Of a stretch of 7,457 nt of DNA, positions 1 through 6,254 are shown one piece after another. This DNA comes from Planctomycetota bacterium (GTDB lineage Bacteria > Planctomycetota > Phycisphaerae > Sedimentisphaerales > SM23-30): the NCBI GenBank assembly GCA_029573975.1, contig JAKQBU010000371.1, positions 1-7,457 of the forward strand. Reading direction: 5' to 3'. How positions within the stretch are numbered: the stretch's first letter is position 1; each line of letters begins with the position of its first letter. The notes beneath the pieces were generated by a model, which was not told the origin of the DNA, made no database searches, and saw nothing but the letters and a program-made list of their open reading frames with translations. Both the position numbers and the translations under genes were made by a program.

Positions 1-1280
1 TTACACCGTCGGTCGATGATCCGTATGTCTTCGGCCAGGTGGCGGCGGCCAATTCCGTCAGCGATATCTACGCGATGGGTGGAAAACCTTCGACCGCCCT
101 TTCGATCCTGGGTTTTCCCGCCCGCAAGGTTCCCGACCAGGTGATGTCCGACATCCTGCGCGGTGGCCTGGAAAAAATGGCTGAGGCAGGCGTGGCGGTC
201 ATCGGCGGGCACAGTATCAACGATTCGGAAATCAAGGCCGGTTTCGCCGTCACCGGCATCATCGATCCGAAAAAAATTGTCACCAACGCCGGTGCCCAGC
301 CTGGTGATCTTCTCGTCCTGACCAAACCGCTGGGGACCGGGATCATCGCTTTTGCCGCCCAGATCGACCGGGCGGCGCCGGAAAGTATGCGGGCCGCCGC
401 CGCTTCCATGACCGCCCTCAATAAAACCGCCTCTGAATTGATGGTTGCGTACCAGGCTCACGCCTGCACGGACGTGACCGGTTTTAGCCTGCTGGGGCAT
501 TTGAGTGAAATGGCCTCCTCCAGCGGGGTGGATGTGCAGATCAACTTTGACGATATCCCGCTTTTCCCCGGCGTCCTCGAAGCCGTGGCGGCAGGGATTA
601 TCCCCGGCGCCGTCGAGCGAAACAAAGAATCCTGCAGCGGCCGCGTCGTAGCCGGCGCGGGCGTAGCCCCGGAAATGCTGGATATCTGCTATGATGCCCA
701 AACTTCCGGCGGCCTGCTGATTTGTATCGAACCGGCCAAATCCCAGGAATTCGTATCGCAGCTTCACAAAGCAGGAATTACCCAGGCCGCTATCATTGGT
801 AAGGTATTGGCGAAGGGAACCGGGAAAGTGTTGGTCGAAACGGCTGGCAAACGGGTAATCAAAACGAGCAGTACCTGCTGTCAAAAACCACCGGCACCCA
901 AGGAAAGCCCGGCCTGCTGTACTGAACCGGCTGTCCAGAAAACCGCCTGCTGTGCGGAAACGCCGGCCCCGGTGAGCTGCTGCGGGGGCGGAACGGCCGC
1001 GGCCGCCCCTTCCGGCGTGCAGGAGCAATTTCAGGCTTTCCTGAAAACGGCCAATGCCCCCGGCGCTCTGGACGCGGCCACCAAACAGGCCCTGGCGATT
1101 GCCCTGTCCGTGCTGGCCCGCTGTGAGCCGTGTCTGAAGATTCATATCAATAAAGCGAAAACTATGGGATTTACCGACGCGGAGATCGACGAGGCCGCCT
1201 GGATGGCCATCGGTTTCGGCGGTTCGCCCACCATGATGTTTTATAACGAGGTCAAGAAAACTCTGGCAATGGGGGGATGA
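1..1280 (+). CDS. selD: Selenide, water dikinase (selenophosphate synthetase) with C-terminal AhpD/CMD-like domain, 5'-truncated
   Basis: SelD makes selenophosphate from selenide and ATP in the cytoplasm, the selenium donor for Sec-tRNA. The reading frame is open to base 1 (codons from base 3: TPSVDDPYVFGQVAAAN), so the N-terminus, including the catalytic Cys/Sec loop, lies outside the window. Visible SelD hallmarks are the DDPY segment, GGHSI (204-218), TDVTGFSLLGH (468-500) and DAQTSGGLL near 693-719. Normal SelD length ends near base 840. Here it continues through a linker with four Cys-Cys pairs into a domain of about 85 residues (about 1015-1277). That domain has CEPC followed by LKIH (Cys codons at 1122 and 1131, His at 1143) and GFTDAEIDEAAWMA, the pattern of AhpD/carboxymuconolactone-decarboxylase-like thiol enzymes. 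The Glu usually 12 residues before the first Cys is Gln. The selC tRNA follows 87 nt downstream. The SelD call is firm; the role of the fused domain is inferred. Confidence 0.94.
   Translation, partial: TPSVDDPYVFGQVAAANSVSDIYAMGGKPSTALSILGFPARKVPDQVMSDILRGGLEKMAEAGVAVIGGHSINDSEIKAGFAVTGIIDPKKIVTNAGAQPGDLLVLTKPLGTGIIAFAAQIDRAAPESMRAAAASMTALNKTASELMVAYQAHACTDVTGFSLLGHLSEMASSSGVDVQINFDDIPLFPGVLEAVAAGIIPGAVERNKESCSGRVVAGAGVAPEMLDICYDAQTSGGLLICIEPAKSQEFVSQLHKAGITQAAIIGKVLAKGTGKVLVETAGKRVIKTSSTCCQKPPAPKESPACCTEPAVQKTACCAETPAPVSCCGGGTAAAAPSGVQEQFQAFLKTANAPGALDAATKQALAIALSVLARCEPCLKIHINKAKTMGFTDAEIDEAAWMAIGFGGSPTMMFYNEVKKTLAMGG
876..983 (+). other. Linker with four spaced Cys-Cys pairs inside the SelD fusion
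   Basis: Four adjacent cysteine pairs are encoded at 876-881, 915-920, 948-953 and 978-983 (TGCTGT three times, then TGCTGC), 30-39 nt apart. They sit in a Pro/Ala/Lys-rich, probably disordered stretch, the last as SCCGGG. The linker joins the SelD core to the AhpD-like domain. Paired cysteines in a flexible arm could bind soft ligands such as selenide, arsenic or a metal, or shuttle thiol equivalents to the CxxC domain. The Cys pairs are seen directly; the function is inference. Confidence 0.75.
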
Positions 1281-1367
1281 TTGCGGTTATAATGGATTGG
1301 TGTTTGGAATTATTACCTTTGCAATTTGTTTCGAATTAAGGATTTAGAATTCAGGATTTTCTACTAT
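1281..1367 (+). promoter_or_regulatory. AT-rich spacer with possible promoter for selC
   Basis: This 87-nt spacer is much more AT-rich than its surroundings. It holds a perfect TATAAT at 1288-1293, but only a poor -35 candidate (TGGCAA, 1264-1269, 18 nt spacing) inside the end of selD. A second option is TAGAAT at 1345-1350 with TTGCAA at 1319-1324. Its 20-nt spacing is long, but it would start transcription about 10 nt before the tRNA. Neither is convincing alone, and read-through from selD is equally possible. Confidence 0.3.
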
Positions 1368-1463
1368 GGAGGTGATTGGTGCCTGGTGGTGCCCCTGGTC
1401 TTCAAAACCAGTGCAGACCGCGCGAGCGGCCCGGGTGGGTTCGATTCCCATTCGCCTCCGCCA
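1368..1463 (+). tRNA. selC: Selenocysteine tRNA (anticodon TCA)
   Basis: tRNA-Sec carries selenocysteine to UGA codons with SelB. It folds as follows. The acceptor stem is 8 bp (GGAGGTGA 1368-1375 with TCGCCTCC 1452-1459, one G-T pair). The D stem is 6 bp with a four-base TGGT loop (1378-1393). The anticodon stem CTGGT/ACCAG holds loop CTTCAAA, with TCA at 1402-1404. A long variable arm contains CCGC-GCGA-GCGG (1418-1429). The T stem is 5 bp (1435-1439 with 1447-1451) around TTCGATT. The discriminator is G1460 and CCA is encoded at 1461-1463. The 8+5 acceptor/T arrangement, 6-bp D stem, long extra arm and TCA anticodon are diagnostic of bacterial tRNA-Sec. A run of seven T follows (1464-1470), with the next start codon only 10 nt after it. 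Confidence 0.98.
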
Positions 1464-1479
1464 TTTTTTTGAGTGAGAT

Positions 1480-1779
1480 ATGACCCAGCATAACCATAGA
1501 AAGGTGCGGCTGTTTTTGACGCTGGCGGTGCTGGCGGCGGGAGTGCTTTTGTTGCTCTATGGTGCATTCTTCGGCAGCCGGCCGGTCGTCAAGGGGCCGG
1601 TGGGCGAACTGCCGCCAATACCGATTGCCGATGCCGGACCGCGGGATGATGTTTTGCAGGTGTCCGAATTTGCCCTCGTAAAAGAGGTAACGGTCGGCGG
1701 GGTCATCCGGTGGGACAATGGGATGCTCCAGCGGACCTATGGTGAGACGGAACGGCCCGCCTCCTTCTGCCCTACCTGA
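1480..1779 (+). CDS. Small single-pass membrane protein ending Cys-Pro-Thr-TGA; candidate selenoprotein (then ends at TAA 1788)
   Basis: Read conventionally this is a 99-residue protein. It has a short basic N-terminus, one hydrophobic segment (about residues 11-32) and a C-terminal part that should face the periplasm, with a conserved-looking patch KEVTVGGVIRWDNGMLQRTY (68-87) and the end SFCPT. I do not recognise a named family. The TGA at 1777-1779 is followed in frame by GTA AAG TAA. If it were read as selenocysteine, the protein would be 102 residues ending Cys-Pro-Thr-Sec-Val-Lys, a CxxU redox motif near the C-terminus. In support, selD and selC lie immediately upstream on the same strand, and a hairpin follows the TGA at SECIS-like distance. 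Against, the ordinary reading is simpler and no homolog could be compared. The start ATG at 1480 is preceded by a weak GAGTGAG. The gene begins 16 nt after the tRNA end, and the next gene starts 18 nt after the TGA, suggesting co-transcription and a joint function with the iron-sulfur protein. Confidence 0.8.
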   Translation: MTQHNHRKVRLFLTLAVLAAGVLLLLYGAFFGSRPVVKGPVGELPPIPIADAGPRDDVLQVSEFALVKEVTVGGVIRWDNGMLQRTYGETERPASFCPT

Positions 1780-1811
1780 GTAAAGTAACAGAAAGTCATG
1801 GTGTCCATGGC
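1777..1811 (+). promoter_or_regulatory. Candidate bacterial SECIS: TGA plus downstream hairpin
   Basis: After the TGA at 1777-1779 the RNA can fold GUCAUGG (1795-1801) with CCAUGGC (1805-1811). This gives 7 bp with one U-G pair, closed by the triloop UGU (1802-1804). The loop begins 22 nt after the TGA and has G as its second base. This agrees with the general bacterial SECIS pattern as I know it: a stem of at least 4 bp, a G in the first two loop bases, and the loop about 16-37 nt after UGA. There is no bulged U as in the E. coli fdhF element, and the triloop is small. The hairpin also covers the start codon of the next gene, so it could instead be a translation-control hairpin or chance. 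Confidence 0.42.
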
Positions 1812-2628
1812 CCCCAAAAACGGATTCGCGAAAAAACTGCTCGCCTGGCGCGTCTGGGTGCAGGCGGGCTTTCTGCTGGTGTGGCTGGACCCGCTGACGC
1901 TGCGTCTGCACAGCTTTTGTGCTCCCGTCTTTCACTGTTACGCCTGCCCGCTGGCGACCTTTGCCTGTCCGATCGGCGTGCTGGCCCACTTCAGCGCCCT
2001 GCATGTGTTTCCGTTTGTCGCGCTGGGGATACTGGTGGTGGCGGGCGGGATCTTTGGCGGCTTTATCTGCGGCTGGGCCTGTCCGTTCGGCCTGCTCCAA
2101 GATTTGGCGGCGAAAATTCCCATCCCGAAACTGAAAATCCCGCATCGGGCGGGTTTCCTGCGATATGTAGTGTTGGTCGGCCTGGTATTTGCGATTCCTT
2201 ATCTATGGGGGGCGGAGCATCCCCTGTTTTTCTGCAGCGTCTGCCCAGCCGGCGCCCTGGAGGCGGCGGCTCCGAATATGGTCTCGCAGGCGGCTGCGGG
2301 TTCGGCGGTCATCTGGCCCAATACCATCAAGCTGACGGTTACACTGGTGCTGCTGGCCGCGATCTTTTTCATTCACCGGCCCTGGTGCCGATTGCTCTGC
2401 CCGCTGGGGGCCATCTTTGGCCTGTTCAACCGCATCGCCGTCTTCTTCCTGCGGTTTGATCCGGCGGCCTGCATTGACTGCGGCGTCTGTCATAATAAAT
2501 GCACGCTGGCCATCCCGCCTGATAAAAATCCCGGCGCCACCTCCTGCATCCGCTGCCTGGAATGCACCCGCTGTCCCACCGGCGCCCTCCAGCCAGGCAG
2601 CCTAATCCCATCCCAAACAAAAGATTAA
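1798..2628 (+). CDS. NapH/MauN/RdxA-like membrane 4Fe-4S protein (polyferredoxin)
   Basis: This 276-residue integral membrane protein belongs to the NapH-type 4Fe-4S family, which moves electrons between quinol or ferredoxin-type donors and periplasmic or membrane redox partners. Hydrophobic segments lie near residues 18-36, 70-98, 121-137, 178-193 and 203-218. Cys motifs in order are C41, C47-x2-C50-x6-C57, C91-x3-C95-P, C146-x2-C149-P and C197-x3-C201-P, the duplicated family signature. Two ferredoxin clusters follow at the C-terminus (C225, 228, 231, 235 and C250, 253, 256, 259). Length is normal for the family. The start ATG at 1798 has only a weak ribosome site (AGAAAG); ATG 1807 is an alternative in the same frame. 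The gene follows the small membrane protein closely and both probably form one redox unit. Its stop codon overlaps that of the converging gene. The electron acceptor is unknown. Confidence 0.9.
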   Translation: MVSMAPKNGFAKKLLAWRVWVQAGFLLVWLDPLTLRLHSFCAPVFHCYACPLATFACPIGVLAHFSALHVFPFVALGILVVAGGIFGGFICGWACPFGLLQDLAAKIPIPKLKIPHRAGFLRYVVLVGLVFAIPYLWGAEHPLFFCSVCPAGALEAAAPNMVSQAAAGSAVIWPNTIKLTVTLVLLAAIFFIHRPWCRLLCPLGAIFGLFNRIAVFFLRFDPAACIDCGVCHNKCTLAIPPDKNPGATSCIRCLECTRCPTGALQPGSLIPSQTKD

Positions 2629-3875
2629 TTGGGAATTTTCCCGATCTCCTCCGCCAGCTTATCTATCGCAAAACCTTCCGCCCGTACTACCTGCTGGCGG
2701 TCGGTCAGAATCAGCCACGGCAGGGCCTTCACGCCCCAGGCGAATTTGGTTTTGTCGGGCCGGTCTTTCAAAACGCCAACGGCAAACGGGATCTGGTATT
2801 TGGCAATCCATTCATCGAGGTCCTTTTGTTCCATTGGTTCGGCCTGCACCAAGGTAACGACTACATCCTTTGTTTTTAATTCCCCCGCTTTTTTGACCAA
2901 TTCTTCTACATAATGCCGCGACGGCCGCTGGTTCAGATCGCAAAAACAGACCAGTACCGGACGATCTTTCTTTTCGTTCGGTTCCACGGAAAGATTTAAA
3001 GATTCTGTTTCCGGCAGGGTTTTACCCAACAGGGAACCGACTATCTCCAACTTGATTTTGACCTCGGTCTTATGACCCGGATCCAGCGAAACATTATGGA
3101 AGGTAATCCAATAATTATACGGCCGCTTCTGAAACTCAAAATGATCTATATTACTCATATGAAAATTCATAAAGCGATAAATATACCGTATGAGTCCGGG
3201 ACTTTTTCCTCCCTCATTTCTGCTCACGGCAACTGGTTGCGAGTCCTTAGCCACAAGGAGAAGCCGGGTGGCCTCATCCATAATCGTTTGTGTGATCTCG
3301 GCTACCACATCCTCCCCCTTTTGCTCCGGACATCGCATAATCACCGGTTCGGAACTAGGGAAAAAACTATCCTCTGGAGTAGCCATATCCCAGAAACTCC
3401 ATTTTTGTGCCACCTGCCATGGTCCTGTGGCGATTTCGATCCGGAAGTCTCCCTCCTCTTGCCCTGGATCAAACCGCAAAACAAATCTTCGTAAATCATT
3501 TGTTTCAAAACCTTTTCCCTTCCTCACGACTGGCTGCATATCTAAATCTTCACTCCAAAGATTATCGGCTTTACAGCTGTAATCGCCTGTTCCTCGCAAA
3601 CATAATACAAAGAAATAGCTGCCTCTCCATGATGTTGTCCAATTTCTCTCATCGGGTGCTGTCTGCAGCAAAGTTCCATCGGGCCGCCACCAAATATAAT
3701 TGCCATCCTGCTTGAATTTCGGGACGCCAGCCATGCAATAGCGTAATCCGATCAGTTCCACCATGGTACCATCTGGTAATTTCACGGAAAATTCTGGCTG
3801 GGAAACTTTAGTTTCCGCAAATGCCAGGCCAACGGCTGACACAACAGATAGTACATAACATGCCCATCGAAACAT
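2625..3875 (-). CDS. Secreted protein with unknown N-terminal domain and C-terminal degenerate thioredoxin-like module
   Basis: The product has 416 residues, starting at ATG 3873-3875, which has a good ribosome site 6 nt upstream. The frame is open to 3935, but that longer start would overlap the preceding gene and bury the signal peptide. The N-terminus MFRWACYVLSVVSAVGLAFA is a signal peptide, probably cleaved after AFA. Residues about 25-275 form a domain I do not recognise, beginning with FSVKLPDGTMVELIG and IWWRPDGTLL, probably mostly beta strand. Residues about 281-416 are a thioredoxin/redoxin fold (VLVCFCDLNQRPSRH, then ALPWLIL with the cis-Pro at 386). The usual CxxC is Gln316-Arg-Pro-Ser319, while Cys310 and Cys312 form CFC just before it. 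A classic disulfide oxidoreductase activity is therefore unlikely. It is the last gene of a three-gene run whose products share this C-terminus. Confidence 0.85.
   Translation of the reverse strand: MFRWACYVLSVVSAVGLAFAETKVSQPEFSVKLPDGTMVELIGLRYCMAGVPKFKQDGNYIWWRPDGTLLQTAPDERNWTTSWRGSYFFVLCLRGTGDYSCKADNLWSEDLDMQPVVRKGKGFETNDLRRFVLRFDPGQEEGDFRIEIATGPWQVAQKWSFWDMATPEDSFFPSSEPVIMRCPEQKGEDVVAEITQTIMDEATRLLLVAKDSQPVAVSRNEGGKSPGLIRYIYRFMNFHMSNIDHFEFQKRPYNYWITFHNVSLDPGHKTEVKIKLEIVGSLLGKTLPETESLNLSVEPNEKKDRPVLVCFCDLNQRPSRHYVEELVKKAGELKTKDVVVTLVQAEPMEQKDLDEWIAKYQIPFAVGVLKDRPDKTKFAWGVKALPWLILTDRQQVVRAEGFAIDKLAEEIGKIPN
2628..3035 (-). repeat. Thioredoxin-like module, copy 1
   Basis: This is the coding segment for the ~135-residue C-terminal module (SLLGKTLP onward) of the 416-residue protein. 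It is one of three copies on the - strand. Bases 2762-2816 are identical over 55 nt to 4041-4095 in copy 2, including third codon positions, pointing to recent duplication or gene conversion. Confidence 0.85.
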
Positions 3876-3881
3876 AATCTG

Positions 3882-3889
3882 CCTCTCCT
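3882..3889 (-). promoter_or_regulatory. Ribosome binding site fixing the start at 3875
   Basis: On the - strand AGGAGAGG lies 6 nt before ATG 3875-3873, in the 25-nt gap after the upstream stop (3901-3903). It supports the shorter 416-residue start, whose first residues form a signal peptide. Confidence 0.75.
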
Positions 3890-3900
3890 GTGCAAAACGG

Positions 3901-6225
3901 TTAGTTCGGCCTAACTCCCTGAATTTTTTCCTCAAGCTCCGTTACGGTAAATCCTTCTGCTTGAACGACATGCTGCACATCAGTCAGCATCAGCCAGGGG
4001 AGGGCCTTTACGCCCCAGTCGAATTTGGTTTTGTCGGGCTGGTCTTTCAAAACGCCAACGGCAAACGGGATCTGGTATTTGGCAATCCATTCATCCAGGT
4101 TCTTCTGCTCCATCGGCTCTGCCTGTACCAGCGCTACCACCACACCCTTACCTTTCAATTCTTCCGCTTTCTTCACCAGTTCCTGCACCGTATGCCGCGA
4201 CGGCCGCTGATTCATATCGCAGAAACACAGCAGCACCGGCTGATCCTTCATGGCGCCGGGGTCCACGGCTAGAGACAGGGCCGTCATATCCGGCAGGGCC
4301 TTGCCCACCAGCGAGGCCGGCTCCTTGGGTACCTGCCTGGACATGAACAGCAGTGGCCTGGTATTACTCTCCTTCATTACAATCTTTACATCCGTCACGC
4401 CCCCTTCGGTTTCTATGTTGCCGCGCATCGGTTTTGTCCCCACAAAATCGGCCTGAATATTAAGTTTTCCTTCACAAACGTGCAGTGTGAATTTCCCTTG
4501 TTCATCTGTTTGGTAATTACCAAGGTCCGGCTGGCCGTCGCCATAGCCATAGATATTTGCCCCGGCGACTGGCTGATCCTCCGCATCCACTACCACTCCC
4601 GTTAAAGTCAGGTTGGCCAGTTTCAAGACCAGTGTACCAACGTCCAGGCGGCCGTTTACCGCCTCATCAGCGTGTACTTCTTTTCGAGTCTTGCCATATC
4701 CTTCTGCATTTGCCTGGAAGAGGTAATCATACTCCGCAGGGATCGCTTTCGCCTCAAAATATCCTTCGTCATCCGTTATGACACTGCTGTCTGAATCTAT
4801 GCCGGCGCGCCAATTGGGGAAGCACAGGATTAGTTTTATCCTGGCATTAGGAATTTCTTTTCCATCCGGGTCCACTACCCGGCCGTTACCAATAACACCC
4901 GGCGATACGGTCACATATGGAACTTGGTTATCCTCCGGAATTTCCATTATGGCTGCCAGATTTCGTTCATACTGCCGGGCGACCAGATAGCTAGTCATTT
5001 TATTTGCGCCCCCCAACCTCCAGGGATCCCAACGAACCTCAAACTTCCCTTCCCGATCCGAGCTGGCACCCTTATTTTGTACCGGACAAACCATAACCTG
5101 TGCCCCCTCCACCGGCTGGCCAGCCTGGTCCTGTACCATACCGGCCAGCTTCAACCACGCCGCCGCTCTGTCCCGGACCCTGGGATCCTGAATTTTACCC
5201 CAGAAAAGATTTTCCCCCAGGATTTCCTCTTTGCTGATCTTTTCTCCGGTACTGGGGGCAATCACCGCCTCCACCGGCGTCGAGTCACAAGTATAAAAAT
5301 CCGTCCCGGTACCCACGGCAAAATCGATGGTATCCCCGGCTTTCAGTGCCACCGTCAGATCAAAGGCCCTGGTTTCACTTTCATCCGGCTGGCAGAATAA
5401 GACCCCGGTTTGATTCTGAATAACATAATAATCACAATTACCTTGATCGCCGGCACAAAAGGTACCATATATCATATATTGCCCCTGTTGCGGCGCCGTC
5501 CAGCGGGCAACGCTGAGCCGTCTCATTTCACCGCCGCCGTGCAGGGTAACCATTCCCGGTGGAGTACCAAAGTGAAACCCGGATGAAACGTTGAAATGAA
5601 TGGCAGGCACAAATAGCTGGTGTCTTGGCAAAAAGTGCCACATAGGAAGGTCGGGATATATGAAAACAATGTCAGTATAAAGCTTGAATTCGGTGGTATC
5701 TGGTTTGGCGGCATCGGCTGGTTGGGGTGAGTGGCCATAGGACCACACATCGTTGGGATTTTTTCCCTCTTTCCATATGGGGTGGGAGGAATCGGCATTG
5801 ACCGCATCAAGAACCATATCCTTCCGCAGACTCCAGTATTTCCAGGGGGAAGGGCCGGAGCCAGCTTGATCCACAGCCGCAGGGCTGTGGTCCAGTACCG
5901 TGAAATCTTTGAATTTCAATTCCTGACTGAGCTTCAGCAGATAATTTCTCAGTAACTCCACTTCCGCCGGCGGCAAGGTCTCGGTCTGCGCCCCGAACCG
6001 GAGTTCGACCTTTTCCCGATCCTGCACCTGCGACAGGATGGCCGGCAGATCGGTGAGGGCAACTTCGATCCCTTCCACGGTTATTTTTCCCTCACTGCCC
6101 AATATCACTGTTATGGAGTCATTGGTATCAGCATTATCACTCTGGTCGGCCTGCCCGACACCGGCATATAAAAAGACAGAAAGAATCGCCAACACAACTA
6201 CCATAAGACCTCTTCGTTTCCGCAT
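3901..6225 (-). CDS. Large secreted multidomain protein: carboxypeptidase-regulatory-like repeats and degenerate thioredoxin-like C-terminus
   Basis: The product has 774 residues, from ATG 6223-6225 behind a strong AAAGGAAGG site; a TTG start 18 nt upstream would lie on top of that site. Residues 1-26 are a signal peptide ending GQA. Residues about 36-110 (ITVILGSEGKITVEGIEVAL...) resemble the periplasmic domain of ExbD/TolR, a weak match by eye. Residues about 235-325 look like a secreted beta-sandwich (VARWTAPQQGQYMIYGTF ... AGDTIDFAVGTGTDF), with cysteines that could form disulfides. Residues about 358-430, 440-535 and 538-620 are three CarboxypepD_reg/CNA-B-like beta repeats (for example GVVVDAEDQPVAGANIYGYG). 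Residues about 638-774 are a thioredoxin fold with CFC (667-669) and QRPS (673-676) replacing CxxC; the cis-Pro is at 743. The last ~400 residues closely match the upstream gene product. It is likely a cell-envelope or periplasmic protein; the substrate is unknown. Confidence 0.88.
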   Translation of the reverse strand: MRKRRGLMVVVLAILSVFLYAGVGQADQSDNADTNDSITVILGSEGKITVEGIEVALTDLPAILSQVQDREKVELRFGAQTETLPPAEVELLRNYLLKLSQELKFKDFTVLDHSPAAVDQAGSGPSPWKYWSLRKDMVLDAVNADSSHPIWKEGKNPNDVWSYGHSPQPADAAKPDTTEFKLYTDIVFIYPDLPMWHFLPRHQLFVPAIHFNVSSGFHFGTPPGMVTLHGGGEMRRLSVARWTAPQQGQYMIYGTFCAGDQGNCDYYVIQNQTGVLFCQPDESETRAFDLTVALKAGDTIDFAVGTGTDFYTCDSTPVEAVIAPSTGEKISKEEILGENLFWGKIQDPRVRDRAAAWLKLAGMVQDQAGQPVEGAQVMVCPVQNKGASSDREGKFEVRWDPWRLGGANKMTSYLVARQYERNLAAIMEIPEDNQVPYVTVSPGVIGNGRVVDPDGKEIPNARIKLILCFPNWRAGIDSDSSVITDDEGYFEAKAIPAEYDYLFQANAEGYGKTRKEVHADEAVNGRLDVGTLVLKLANLTLTGVVVDAEDQPVAGANIYGYGDGQPDLGNYQTDEQGKFTLHVCEGKLNIQADFVGTKPMRGNIETEGGVTDVKIVMKESNTRPLLFMSRQVPKEPASLVGKALPDMTALSLAVDPGAMKDQPVLLCFCDMNQRPSRHTVQELVKKAEELKGKGVVVALVQAEPMEQKNLDEWIAKYQIPFAVGVLKDQPDKTKFDWGVKALPWLMLTDVQHVVQAEGFTVTELEEKIQGVRPN
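3904..4314 (-). repeat. Thioredoxin-like module, copy 2
   Basis: This encodes SLVGKALP to the C-terminus of the 774-residue protein. It is nearly identical in protein sequence to copy 3 and highly similar in DNA, for example CCACGGCTAGAGACAGGGCC near 4262 and again near 6617. It shares the 55-nt identical stretch with copy 1. Confidence 0.85.
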
Positions 6226-6231
6226 ATCGTG

Positions 6232-6240
6232 CCTTCCTTT
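6232..6240 (-). promoter_or_regulatory. Ribosome binding site fixing the start at 6225
   Basis: On the - strand AAAGGAAGG ends 6 nt before ATG 6225-6223, within the 29-nt gap after the preceding stop. It makes the in-frame TTG at 6243 unlikely as the start. No terminator or promoter is visible in this gap, consistent with an operon. Confidence 0.75.
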
Positions 6241-6254
6241 CAAATCGGGTCATC

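Noticed and set aside
1278..1289. Stop TGA of selD as a possible Sec codon (read-through Leu-Arg-Leu-TAA)
   Set aside because: It lies beyond the end of the complete CMD domain, has no nearby Cys for a CxxU motif, and no clear hairpin follows.
1464..1470. T7 run after selC as a true terminator
   Set aside because: There is no separate GC-rich hairpin before it apart from the tRNA itself, and the next gene starts 10 nt later; kept only as a possible partial terminator.
1402..2145. Long open frame on the - strand across selC and the membrane genes
   Set aside because: It runs antisense through the tRNA and two better genes; its composition (Gln/Arg/His-rich) is that of a shadow frame.
1881..2459. 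Alternative + frame of 192 codons inside the NapH-like gene
   Set aside because: It is a shadow of the NapH-like frame, which carries all the Cys motifs.
3876..3935. Longer start (3935) for the 416-residue protein
   Set aside because: It overlaps the end of the upstream gene and would put 20 mostly charged residues before a clear signal peptide; the good ribosome site is in front of 3875.
3961..4272. + strand open frames opposite the thioredoxin-like modules (also near 2562 and 6324)
   Set aside because: They recur only because the coding modules on the other strand are repeated; they have no ribosome sites or recognisable domains.
6226..6243. TTG start at 6243 for the large secreted protein
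   Set aside because: The ribosome site AAAGGAAGG lies inside this extension and points to ATG 6225.
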